Positions 24,492 through 33,662 of a DNA stretch of 64,000 nucleotides are shown one piece after another; the stretch's first letter is position 1, and every line of letters begins with the position of its first letter. This DNA comes from Herpetosiphon aurantiacus DSM 785 (GTDB lineage Bacteria; Chloroflexota; Chloroflexia; Chloroflexales; Herpetosiphonaceae): contig CP000875.1 in assembly GCA_000018565.1 (NCBI GenBank), positions 4,913,199-4,977,198 of the forward strand, given 5' to 3'. Both the position numbers and the translations under genes were made by a program. Under the pieces are notes generated by a model. That model saw only the letters and a program-made list of their open reading frames with translations. It was not told the origin of the DNA and did not search any database.

Positions 24492-26837
24492 TTATGGTTG
24501 CGGTGGCGTAGCCAAGAAGTTAATCCCGACCACCGGCATGTGAATTGTGCTCCCAACAACCGTTGAGTTAACATTGAACGAATAAACGTTATCCAACTCA
24601 CGTTGCCCGGCTGGTGTTTCAGCCTCGGTTACATAATTACCACTATCAATCACCAAATAGACCTTCCATGTCCCCGTTTTATTGAAGAGTGCCTGCCAGA
24701 CGACTAACGGACAATCGACAGTGGCTGCGGGACATGTTCTGCGCCAAATGGTATTATCCGAAATTGCATCAAGCGTAAATTCACCATCTTGGGGCAAATT
24801 CAAGCGATTAATCTCGGTAAAGACCATCCCTAGTGGGTAGGCACCGCTATCAGGATCACGAGCTGGTGGCACATCGGCAGAGCCAGGTGGCAAGAGATAC
24901 ATGTCCACAAAGAAGGTGCCTTGGCTTTCAATATCGGCATCGAGCACATTTTCGGTGTCATTTGAGCCAGGTTTGATCCCATTTTTAAAGGTTGCCGTAA
25001 AGGCTGTAATGCCAGTTGTGCTTACAGTTGACATCGTAGCCGAATCAACGTATAAGCTTGGGTGACCATCAACCTTATACTTAATCCGCACATTGCGTAA
25101 AATGGGAGTTGCCCCAACTTCAGTCGGACTTTGGGTGGTCATCAATGCTTGATACTGGAACCACTGGCCTTGGACGGCGGGAGTCCCATTAGCAACATTC
25201 GGCCCTTGCACCGAGTAGTTATCATTCCCAGGCGAGGCATCAACAGTTTGCCATTGGGCAGTTTCCAGTGCACCGCGGGTTGCCGCTAGCTTATATTGCA
25301 TTTGAATATCAGTGTTGATAGGTGGATTTGGCAGCGTCGCATCCCACAGCATTTGCTCAATGATGGCTGGAGCACGGAGTTGGAGTGGTGATGAGCGATA
25401 AACCCCTGGTGAAGGATAACCCCCAACCGTCAAGTCGATATCGGCATCTGTCCCAACAAAGCCAAACAACACATCTTGTTGATAGGTATTCCCAACCCGA
25501 ATCCCACCATACATGTAGGCAACTGGTCGGAAGTTGATATAGATTAACTCAAGACCGTGACCTGAGCGTGCTTGCGAGGTCAAAAGCGCATTTTCCGAAA
25601 CGCGGAAGTTGCTTTGGCCGAACACAGGTAAGGTAAAGTTATCGATATTGATATAGGAAGTATAAATCCGATGGGTGGGATCACCAGCACTGCCTTGGCG
25701 GCCCCCAACCACATAGATCTTTTGGTTGACCCCAATCACGCGGGGGCTAGAAAGCGGTTCAGGCAAGATATAGCGCTGGGTTTCCCAAGTCAGCATCCCA
25801 TTCGTATCGAGTTTGCCCAACATCGCTTGAGCAGAACCTTCGACCGTGCGGGTACAACCAACAGCGACATGGCCTGTGCCCAACTCGAAAGTGCCACCAA
25901 CCACTAAAAAGGCCCGATAGGTGCTGGTAAGCGTAATTGCATCAAAGTTGGCAACATCCATACTATGCAAACCAACGTTCTCATCACAGCCATTGGTTGG
26001 GGTAAACATATCGGGGGTAATTGGCAAATCGGGCATTGACTGCCATGGCCCCAAAACCCCATTTGGCCCTACCAAGGTTCGTCGAACTGATCGGCGCACA
26101 TAAATTGGCGAGAAGAGTGCCGATGTATCGCGCGTTTTACCACCAATTAGGTAGATATAGGTTTGACCATTGGGTGTGGTGTAGGCGGTTGCTGTGGTAT
26201 TGATCAGTTTTTCGCCAGTGGTCAACGCCTGAGTTTGCCAAGTGTTCAATGAACCATCAGCATTGATCACATTCGAATAAATCTTATCGGTATACTCAAT
26301 ATCGCCGGTTGAGGCGCTTTGGCCACCAAAGGTATACATAATCCCCTTAGTAGGATCACTGGTGTTCGTCACCACCACCGTACTCATCCGCGTCAGGGGA
26401 ACTGGTAAGGTTTGAGGAAGTTCAGTCCACTCGGTCGTTTCACCCCCAGTATCAGTGACGGTTGCTCGACAGACCTCAGACACAACCGCTACATTCCCGC
26501 TTGATGCGGTCGAGCCACCAATCGCATAGAGGTGCTGCTTGAAACTAACAGTCCCCATATCGGCCAAAGTCCGACAAAGTTGATTACTGGCATCACTCCA
26601 TTGCGCCAACGCACCCTGAGGGATCAACTGCACCCCGCCATAGGTAACATCACCGATCACCTGATCTTGTTGGGTTAGGCCGGTTAGACCAAAATAGCCG
26701 CTGGCAAAATCACCGGAGCTGAGTGAAACGGTAGCATTGAGTGAGATTGCCGAAACCGAAGAGATAAAGGTGACCAAAAGTGTAAGAGTAATAAGAAACG
26801 AGGATAGTACTCGTCTGCGCTTCCTATTGCGAACCAT
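24492..26837 (-). CDS. Secreted Kelch-like repeat protein
   Basis: 781 residues; AAGGAG lies 6 bases before the ATG at 26,837. A basic start (VRNRKRRR) and hydrophobic stretch (LSSFLITLTLLVTFISSVSA) form a signal peptide. The first 400 or so residues have several Kelch-type blades: repeats of GxxMYTFGGQSAS, YIYLIGGKTRD, KIYVVGGRQGS and AYMYGGIRVG. The C-terminal part (about 430-780) is beta-rich, with CARDB-like elements (LYVDSATMSTVSTTGITAF) and ends with DSGNYVTEAE. It is likely an exported adhesin or matrix protein. It follows the TadG-like gene on the same strand, after a palindromic hairpin. Confidence 0.7.
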   Translation of the reverse strand: MVRNRKRRRVLSSFLITLTLLVTFISSVSAISLNATVSLSSGDFASGYFGLTGLTQQDQVIGDVTYGGVQLIPQGALAQWSDASNQLCRTLADMGTVSFKQHLYAIGGSTASSGNVAVVSEVCRATVTDTGGETTEWTELPQTLPVPLTRMSTVVVTNTSDPTKGIMYTFGGQSASTGDIEYTDKIYSNVINADGSLNTWQTQALTTGEKLINTTATAYTTPNGQTYIYLIGGKTRDTSALFSPIYVRRSVRRTLVGPNGVLGPWQSMPDLPITPDMFTPTNGCDENVGLHSMDVANFDAITLTSTYRAFLVVGGTFELGTGHVAVGCTRTVEGSAQAMLGKLDTNGMLTWETQRYILPEPLSSPRVIGVNQKIYVVGGRQGSAGDPTHRIYTSYINIDNFTLPVFGQSNFRVSENALLTSQARSGHGLELIYINFRPVAYMYGGIRVGNTYQQDVLFGFVGTDADIDLTVGGYPSPGVYRSSPLQLRAPAIIEQMLWDATLPNPPINTDIQMQYKLAATRGALETAQWQTVDASPGNDNYSVQGPNVANGTPAVQGQWFQYQALMTTQSPTEVGATPILRNVRIKYKVDGHPSLYVDSATMSTVSTTGITAFTATFKNGIKPGSNDTENVLDADIESQGTFFVDMYLLPPGSADVPPARDPDSGAYPLGMVFTEINRLNLPQDGEFTLDAISDNTIWRRTCPAATVDCPLVVWQALFNKTGTWKVYLVIDSGNYVTEAETPAGQRELDNVYSFNVNSTVVGSTIHMPVVGINFLATPPQP

Positions 26838-26855
26838 AGTAAACTCCTTACTATT

Positions 26856-26886
26856 GAATACGCACAGCCAATGGCTGTGCGTATTC
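26856..26886 (-). terminator. 15-bp palindromic hairpin between two surface-protein genes
   Basis: GAATACGCACAGCCA (26,856-26,870) is followed by one base and its exact complement (26,872-26,886). It lies just before the ribosome binding site of the Kelch-like gene, so it may attenuate read-through from the upstream TadG-like gene or stabilise an mRNA end. Confidence 0.55.
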
Positions 26887-26919
26887 CATGACCCCTCAAG
26901 AATTGTACTAGAACTTAGC

Positions 26920-29415
26920 CTATTCTGGACAGAGTGCTTTGTTTTGTTGGGCTTCGGCAATGATCATGGTGTACTTACCAAGATCAATCAAGCTATCAGC
27001 CTCTGCGGGGATATTGAATTGGATGCGATTTTGAACAATCGTATCTTCAGCACCGCGTAACCGATTATACAGTTGTGGCAAGTAGTTGGCAGGGTACAAG
27101 CTTGGATTAATCGTTTCACCACTACCTAATGGGAATTCGCTCCAGCTTGTTACACTACGGGTTGCCCCAAAACTATAGTTGCCTGCCTCGGGTACGGTAA
27201 AGAGTAAGGTACCATTCGTGTCTGCCGACATGTTGCTCATCCCAGCAACTGGGTTATTCGAGCTATCGTAGACCGTAACTTTAGCACCTGCCGCAATGAT
27301 CGTGGCATCGCGCTCGTAACATGGCTGGGCTAGGTCATCCAGAATCGCATCGAGTGCATAGTCCAAGGCATTTGGGTTTTGCGCATAGAACGCGCCACCA
27401 GGTGAAGCAATTTGGTCAATCCGCAAGTCTTGTAAATCGTATCGACCTTGATCACCTACCAAGATTGCATAGATGTTGACTGGTCGCTGCGGCGAGACCC
27501 GATTACGGGCTTGGGTCGCAACCTCAACCAGCGATACAATTGGAGCCTTGGCATAACCATTACCTGCCCCTTGACCATTCCATGGACAGTTGGCTTGAAC
27601 TTCAGGCAAGTCGGTGATCGGATAATTATCGCCACCTACGGTCAAAACGTTATTAGCCGTTGGATCAGCAGGATCTTTACAATATTTATAGCCACCAGAA
27701 CGGGTATGTTTCAATTTTTGGCTATTTTGTGAGTTAACTTGAGGTCCTTCGTACATCACGTTGGTCAAACCGTCGGTCAACATCACCATTACCAATTTGA
27801 TTGGGCGACCAAAACGATCAACCCGGGTATGAGCGCTAACATTATCAAAGTAGCGAATGCCTTCGCGTAAACCGCGACCACCTGAGGTACTACCGCTCAT
27901 ATTGGCTTTAGTAATCCAGCTGATCAAGGAATTCATGTTAGAGCGCATCGTGGTGGTACGAGCACTCACGCTGGCTTGGTCGCTACCAGCTGGGCTGGTT
28001 ACAAAACCAAACGATGGGCTGCTAGTAACTGCATTACCACTGAAGCGCACGGCAGCAATCCGGTTATCGCCACCTTTACCAACCAATGCTTCTCCAGGGA
28101 ACAAGCTAGCGTTGTTCATATTTTGGCCAGCAGGAGCATTCCAAACATCAAGCATCTTATATGAGAACTTGGCTAAGAAGTCCTTAACCCGATACCAGCG
28201 GGCATTGGCATCGACGCTACAAGTCCGTTGACTATCGTAGCACCATTGCATCGAGCCTGAAATGTCAACCACTAACGAAATATCGTAGCTCGTGGTATTG
28301 ATACTTGGCAAATACCAAACCAACTTTTGGTCAAGGGCAAGCTTGACTTCTGGTGGTGGTGGTGGTTGTGGTACATCAACACATGGGCAGGTATAGTTGC
28401 TGTTGAGATATTGGATGGTAATCCCAGTACTGTCAAAATTGGTCACCATGACCTTGACAAAGCCACCTGAGCGGAAACTGGTATATTTTTCGTTGCCAGT
28501 TGTACCCGAATAGCTCAACTTGGTAAAGGTTGGAATCAGGATTGGCTTGTTCTTCAAGGCCGTCAAGGCAGTAGCCAAACTTGCTGCATTTGGGCGCAAC
28601 GTACTATCAGAAACCTTGATCCAGTCGTCGATGTTGATCACGCCGTTATTGCTAGCGTTGGCATAGCCTGGAGGTGCGGTAGCCTCGGTGACCCCTTTAA
28701 TCACATCACCAGTACCACCCAACGATTCCTTCAAACGATTATCGGCGTTGAAGCCCGACAAGGTTTGCCATTCGGCCCAGACGAAGTAGTCTTTTTCGAC
28801 CGATGAGCCAACTTTATTTTTCGTCCAAGCAATCGGTTTGCTTTCACCTGGCAACATTCCCGTCATTTTTTGGGTCGCAACCGCCAGCGGGAAGATGTTG
28901 GTAGCACATTGACACAAGGTTGCTTTATTTTCAGCCGAAACCTCGAGCGTATCGATACCTAAGGCTTGGCCAAAGATGGTGTTCCGTGCTGAACGAACTT
29001 CAACCCGCAAGCCATTGAACTCGGTCGAAACTTGACCACCGCTGCCAACCGGATATTCAACCCGTGAGCCACGTTGGGTATAGAAAGCCCGATAGTAGTT
29101 TTGGCTTGGGTCAAGGTTGCCCCAATCGCCGTTGATATAAACGGCATTGGTAATGCCGTTGGCAGCCAAAGCATCGCGGATAGCCTGTTGAACAGCGCCA
29201 TCAGTTCCGTCGATTTCGCTATTCATGGATTCCAAACCGGCAATTGAAGCAGCAGTTGAAGCTGCTTGTTGCTGGCGTTGGCGGCTAAACGCCTCGCCTG
29301 TATCAATGGCTAGTGCAGCAAACGCAATCATGACGAAGAACAAAATAGCAGAGAATACTAATGATTGTCCTGCGACTGGTTGGGCTACACGTCGCGTCAT
29401 GCGACTTAAGTTCAT
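26920..29415 (-). CDS. TadG-like protein with vWA domain
   Basis: 831 residues. The ATG at 29,415 has GGAGG 7 bases upstream. A single N-terminal membrane segment (QSLVFSAILFFVMIAFAALA, then IDTGEAF) is the Flp-pilus TadE/TadG type, leaving a long extracytoplasmic chain. A vWA domain starts near residue 380 with the metal site VVDISGSM and a later LTDGLTNVMYEGPQ. Cysteines in it (LCQCATN, CPCVDV, CCYDSQRTCS-like) may pair outside the cell. It follows two small TadE-like genes, so it is the last of a three-gene set. No Tad secretion ATPase or pilin is in view. Confidence 0.8.
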   Translation of the reverse strand: MNLSRMTRRVAQPVAGQSLVFSAILFFVMIAFAALAIDTGEAFSRQRQQQAASTAASIAGLESMNSEIDGTDGAVQQAIRDALAANGITNAVYINGDWGNLDPSQNYYRAFYTQRGSRVEYPVGSGGQVSTEFNGLRVEVRSARNTIFGQALGIDTLEVSAENKATLCQCATNIFPLAVATQKMTGMLPGESKPIAWTKNKVGSSVEKDYFVWAEWQTLSGFNADNRLKESLGGTGDVIKGVTEATAPPGYANASNNGVINIDDWIKVSDSTLRPNAASLATALTALKNKPILIPTFTKLSYSGTTGNEKYTSFRSGGFVKVMVTNFDSTGITIQYLNSNYTCPCVDVPQPPPPPEVKLALDQKLVWYLPSINTTSYDISLVVDISGSMQWCYDSQRTCSVDANARWYRVKDFLAKFSYKMLDVWNAPAGQNMNNASLFPGEALVGKGGDNRIAAVRFSGNAVTSSPSFGFVTSPAGSDQASVSARTTTMRSNMNSLISWITKANMSGSTSGGRGLREGIRYFDNVSAHTRVDRFGRPIKLVMVMLTDGLTNVMYEGPQVNSQNSQKLKHTRSGGYKYCKDPADPTANNVLTVGGDNYPITDLPEVQANCPWNGQGAGNGYAKAPIVSLVEVATQARNRVSPQRPVNIYAILVGDQGRYDLQDLRIDQIASPGGAFYAQNPNALDYALDAILDDLAQPCYERDATIIAAGAKVTVYDSSNNPVAGMSNMSADTNGTLLFTVPEAGNYSFGATRSVTSWSEFPLGSGETINPSLYPANYLPQLYNRLRGAEDTIVQNRIQFNIPAEADSLIDLGKYTMIIAEAQQNKALCPE

Positions 29416-29469
29416 AGCCAATCCTCCGTAAAAGTAAAAATCAATACCACGGATCGTGATAAGTATTAA

Positions 29470-30003
29470 CTAGGGTATGGTTTGTTGTTGGGTTGCGGTT
29501 AGGTCGATCGTGTCAGCTCCAAAGATTGAAGCCGCGAAAAAAAATGATCGGTAGGTGTAGCGTACACTCACCCGAATATCGCAAAACTGCCGTGCTAGAG
29601 TTGCTGGGTTCGCACAATTGAGTGGGCTTGTTCCAGCTACAGCCCCATCAACAAAGCTAATTTGAATCCGCTGGTTTAGGACACCCTCAGGATCGGGGCC
29701 TCCACTATTATCAAGATCAAATAAATTAACGTAGCGTAAACCGGAATTATTGTTTGGCGCACCACTCTCATAGCGCAATCGGTCGCGGATTTCTTGAGTA
29801 TTGATCGTTCCATCGCTGCGCAGTGGGAACAACGAGCCATATGAAACCGCTTCATAGGCAGCGCCCTTCAGCCCTTGGTAGGCAAAAAAGGCCAGAGCAC
29901 CATCAATAATGCCTGAAAGAAACGTGAATAACACTGTTATCGTGAGCGCAAATTCAACCAAGGCTTGGCCTGCTTGTTTACGCTTTTTTTGTAGCTTGAG
30001 CAT
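29470..30003 (-). CDS. TadE-like pseudopilin
   Basis: 177 residues; GAGGGT precedes the ATG. A basic N-terminus with KRKQAGQALVEFALTITVLF has the TadE motif: the Glu inside the hydrophobic segment (GQALVEFAL) with one membrane segment at about 13-38. The rest is extracytoplasmic with two cysteines (NCANPATLARQFCDI) that could pair. It lies between the other TadE-like gene and the TadG-like gene with short gaps, so they likely form an operon. Confidence 0.85.
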   Translation of the reverse strand: MLKLQKKRKQAGQALVEFALTITVLFTFLSGIIDGALAFFAYQGLKGAAYEAVSYGSLFPLRSDGTINTQEIRDRLRYESGAPNNNSGLRYVNLFDLDNSGGPDPEGVLNQRIQISFVDGAVAGTSPLNCANPATLARQFCDIRVSVRYTYRSFFFAASIFGADTIDLTATQQQTIP

Positions 30004-30022
30004 GGTCAGATACCCTCATTGA

Positions 30023-30535
30023 TTAACGGCAAACAGACAGCGGATCAATACTCGAAAAATCATAGCGGACAATCGTGCGGCGTGAGGTTGCATCAATTTC
30101 AACATTATCTAAGAATACATCCCCAACCGGTGTCAGTGGCTCATAAAAATATCGAATTTGTACTTGAATAATAAAGCCAGCTCGGCGGTAAATTGTTGGC
30201 CAAGCATTATCTTGGCGAATAGTCGTATCATTAGCCGATAGATGATACGAAATCTTCACATAGCCAGGTTGGAGACCAACTGTCGTGCGTAGTGCTGCCC
30301 CACGAATAGCTTTCACACAATCATCATCATTATCAGTAATATACTGCTCGGGAGTTCGTGCTCTAATGGGTGGGCCTGACGAAGCTTGCTCAGCCCCACG
30401 TCGAGCTGCATAGTTGGCCTGTGACCATGAATACGTTAAAAAGCCAAACTCAATTGTACCGAATAAGAACGACATAATAAGGGGAAAAACTAGGGCAAAT
30501 TCAACAAGGGCTTGCCCTCGTGACTTTCGTTTCAT
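30023..30535 (-). CDS. TadE-like pseudopilin
   Basis: 170 residues; GGGAGG lies 5 bases before the ATG. The start KRKSRGQALVEFALVFPLIM is a strong TadE signature with the conserved Glu in the membrane segment (about 7-30). The remaining chain is extracytoplasmic, includes a pair of distant cysteines, and ends in FSSIDPLSVCR. It is first in the TadE-TadE-TadG set. It shares about the first 20 residues of pattern with its neighbour but little else. Confidence 0.85.
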   Translation of the reverse strand: MKRKSRGQALVEFALVFPLIMSFLFGTIEFGFLTYSWSQANYAARRGAEQASSGPPIRARTPEQYITDNDDDCVKAIRGAALRTTVGLQPGYVKISYHLSANDTTIRQDNAWPTIYRRAGFIIQVQIRYFYEPLTPVGDVFLDNVEIDATSRRTIVRYDFSSIDPLSVCR

Positions 30536-30663
30536 ACGTACCTCCCGTGTTGGTTATGCGCATACGTTCCACGTTTGGAGCTCAAGGTCAGTATACACAA
30601 GTCAATGTCGATTAGCCTATAGTGCGATAGTACCAATTTTTGTTTAAGAATTAGCCTACGCTA

Positions 30664-33480
30664 TTATTGATCAATCTGCCAGACTATGCCACTCCATTGA
30701 ATTCCAAGGCTGCGGGCATCGTTAGGTGGGCTGGGGTATTCGGTGGCATAATCATTGGGTGTCCACGTTCGACTGAGGCTCAATTGCAAGAGCCAATCGT
30801 GCTCTGGCAAGGCTGGTAGTTGCCAGGTTAATGTGGTTGGCTCGCTGCTGCTCAGTTGTTGACAACCCAATGACTGACGAATCGGCTGTTTGATCAGATA
30901 GCTAGCACTTAAACAAAGCTCAACTGGCTGGTTTACGAGCGATGGTGGTACTAACCCTAATCCTACACTAAAGGTCAAGTTTGAGCTAGTACCAACTGCT
31001 GGCATAACCCAATTGGCGTTTCCAGCAGTCCAAGCATAACGTTGGCCAGTCTTGGGGTTGGTTTCAACCGGATTTATGCCACTATGCTGCCAACGATAAT
31101 CATCAATCGCAATGATTTGCTGGCCAACGATCGGCGCACTATCAGGCACAAGCCGATAGATGCGATAGGTAAAACGAATGTCGCCCGCCGTAAAGGGCTT
31201 TTGCAATTGCAGTTGTTGCCATTCTTTTAATGGTAGGTCAAATAGCGCAACATTTTCGTAGCGAAAGCCAGGTAAATTAAGCATGCCACCACGTGAACCA
31301 AGCATCACATAGACTGGGCGGCCTTGGGCTTGCCAATTGCGCACTTGCTGAGCCAATAAATCGCGATAGGGCGTGGGATCGTCGCTGTAGGCCACCAAAT
31401 AATCACGATCAAACAAATAGTGCATTGGCGTAGCAATATTGGTCGAGGAATCACGGTCGCCACCACGCATGAGCACAATCGCATTTGGCTCAGTTTGGTT
31501 GGCTAGCTCGGTCAGAGCAGCTAGCGCACCTTGATATTCAACATGGGCAATCGTGCGCCAGCCAGTTGCTGCAAAAAACAGCAGCATCGCGGTTGCCGCC
31601 CCGCCACTTGCTGCCCGCCAAAGCCAGCGCGATTGAATCATGCCCTTGGATAAGAGCCATGCCATGCCCAAGGTAAGCATTGGCACCGCCCCTGGAATAA
31701 AGCGCCGCGCAATATAAATGTAGGTTTGGTCGGCAGTGCCATACGAATCATTGACGCTAAACGCACCATACAAAATACCCAACAGCAAAATCAGCCACGA
31801 ACTGCGATTCATGTCGCGCCAAATCCACAGCGCCAAACCTGCGATGCCCAAGCCAATGCCCAAGGGCGAAAAATACCAACCCAGCCGCACCATATTGCCA
31901 TAGGCGATTGCTGTTTGGCGTGGCTTAACATCAGGAATCGGCAAAATCCCACCGATATAGCTATTCCAGGTGCTGGCATGCTCAATTGGATGCAGAAGTG
32001 CCGCGCTTGAAAGATGCTGTGGCCGAATAAAATAGGCATAAGCTGCCAGCAAGACCAAGCCCACAGCTACGCCGCCTAACAACCAGCGTTGCCAATGTTG
32101 GGTTTGCGCTTCAACCCAATTCAGCAAACGCGGAAAACGACACAAGGCCCAAAGTGCGAATAAACCAAGCAGAACTATACCCAATTCAAGTGCTAAACGA
32201 CTGGTGCTCTCTAAAATCCAAGCTTTGGAGTTGTTGCCGCGAATATCTTGCAACAATGGTGGATAGAAGGGGTGCACCAAGCGCGAGATAATCGCAAAAT
32301 CTTGGAATTTGCCCCAAGTATTATTCATAAAGTAGAGCCAGCCAATGGTGCTGATGTGGATGGCGGCATGGACCATCATCAGGCCAAAACCGAGCAGCAT
32401 AGCGGTTTCGCCCATACGCCAGCGGCGGCGAATCAGGGCCGCGCCCAAATACAAGACAATTGGAAAGACCCCAAAGTAAAATTCAAGCCGCATGAGCGCC
32501 AGTTGACCAATCGCCAAGCCACACAACGCGGCATACCACAAGTTCCGGCGGGTGCTGCGCTGATCAGGCGCGGTTTGGCTATAGGCGGCCCACATGGCCA
32601 AGCCGCCCCACACAGTCCACTGCGCTCCTGCTTCGGCAGTCGAGTAGCGGCTAAACCAAATTTGCAGGCTGTTCAGGCTAAGCAAGCCTAAAGCTAAAAC
32701 GCCCATCCAAGCGCTAGCCTTACCACTGACGACTCGCCGCCCAACCATGGCTACGCTCCACGCACCTAGCCAACCCAAATAGCCCGTGGCCAGCAAACCG
32801 CCATACAAACCAAACAAGCTCGTCCAGATGGCGATCCAAGTTGGGTAAAGGTGAAAGTTATTGGGGTATGATTTGCCCGCCGCCGCCGATTGCTCGGTCA
32901 TAAAAAAGCTGGGCTGATGAAAACGCGTGCTCAAAAAACGCTCAGGATCTTGTTTGCCAAGCAAATTGCTATAGGCTTGTTTGGCTGGCTCAGAGAGATT
33001 GCGGTCGTTGTAATTCATTGCTCGCACAATCTCGGCAACCAAAGCTTCATCTTGCACAATGCTGCCTGTGCGCTCAATCGCAAAGCCTGTAACTGTGTAA
33101 ACCCCAGCATCACGCCCACCAAGCACTGTCTCAAACGGGCGAGCCACGATTGCCGCAAAAATGAGCAAGCCAAGAATAAACAGCCAACGCTCCCAAACAG
33201 GGCGAGCCTCGCTGGTTTCGAGTGGCGCTAGGCCAAATTTGTGGCTCAGCCACCAGCCTACACCACAAAAAAGCGCCGTGCCAAGCACCAAATGCAGCAA
33301 ACTAAACCAGCCAAGGCTTGCTAATACCAAGCCCCACCAACCTGTCCACAGCGCACTCACCGTCATGCGTTCAAACTGACGATCAAGCCAATCGCTGCTG
33401 CGATGACCAAAGCGCCCCCACACGAGGCCAGGCAGATAAAGCAGAACTGGGGCTAAGAGCAAACCAAGAATCAACTGCAT
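30664..33480 (-). CDS. Large polytopic membrane protein, possible GT-C glycosyltransferase
   Basis: 938 residues; AAGGAAG lies 4 bases before the ATG. There are about fifteen hydrophobic segments in the first 620 residues, then a soluble extracytoplasmic domain (about 640-938) with a beta-rich end. A conserved-looking acidic motif, GGRDAGVYT, follows the third or fourth segment, where GT-C enzymes carry catalytic Asp residues. I do not recognise a named family with certainty. A role in transferring a lipid-linked sugar is a guess based on topology only. The gene is followed by the TadE genes on the same strand but 130 bases away. Confidence 0.65.
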   Translation of the reverse strand: MQLILGLLLAPVLLYLPGLVWGRFGHRSSDWLDRQFERMTVSALWTGWWGLVLASLGWFSLLHLVLGTALFCGVGWWLSHKFGLAPLETSEARPVWERWLFILGLLIFAAIVARPFETVLGGRDAGVYTVTGFAIERTGSIVQDEALVAEIVRAMNYNDRNLSEPAKQAYSNLLGKQDPERFLSTRFHQPSFFMTEQSAAAGKSYPNNFHLYPTWIAIWTSLFGLYGGLLATGYLGWLGAWSVAMVGRRVVSGKASAWMGVLALGLLSLNSLQIWFSRYSTAEAGAQWTVWGGLAMWAAYSQTAPDQRSTRRNLWYAALCGLAIGQLALMRLEFYFGVFPIVLYLGAALIRRRWRMGETAMLLGFGLMMVHAAIHISTIGWLYFMNNTWGKFQDFAIISRLVHPFYPPLLQDIRGNNSKAWILESTSRLALELGIVLLGLFALWALCRFPRLLNWVEAQTQHWQRWLLGGVAVGLVLLAAYAYFIRPQHLSSAALLHPIEHASTWNSYIGGILPIPDVKPRQTAIAYGNMVRLGWYFSPLGIGLGIAGLALWIWRDMNRSSWLILLLGILYGAFSVNDSYGTADQTYIYIARRFIPGAVPMLTLGMAWLLSKGMIQSRWLWRAASGGAATAMLLFFAATGWRTIAHVEYQGALAALTELANQTEPNAIVLMRGGDRDSSTNIATPMHYLFDRDYLVAYSDDPTPYRDLLAQQVRNWQAQGRPVYVMLGSRGGMLNLPGFRYENVALFDLPLKEWQQLQLQKPFTAGDIRFTYRIYRLVPDSAPIVGQQIIAIDDYRWQHSGINPVETNPKTGQRYAWTAGNANWVMPAVGTSSNLTFSVGLGLVPPSLVNQPVELCLSASYLIKQPIRQSLGCQQLSSSEPTTLTWQLPALPEHDWLLQLSLSRTWTPNDYATEYPSPPNDARSLGIQWSGIVWQIDQ

Positions 33481-33561
33481 AACGCTTCCTTCACAACGCT
33501 CGGGCTAAATAGTTGAGCAAACAGCAGCGATTATACTTGATTCTCTTCGTTGAACGAACCA

Positions 33562-33593
33562 AAAGCCTCGCTATAACGAAATAGCGAGGCTTT
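33562..33593 (-). terminator. Terminator after the first kinase gene
   Basis: AAAGCCTCGCTAT (33,562-33,574) pairs with ATAGCGAGGCTTT (33,581-33,593) around six bases. On the minus strand the stem ends in CTTTT, 70 bases beyond the kinase stop codon. Confidence 0.8.
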
Positions 33594-33662
33594 GCTGATA
33601 AGCAGCCATCGATGATTAAAATGCACATGGCTCCTTGCCGATTTGTGTATTCTGCCGACAGT

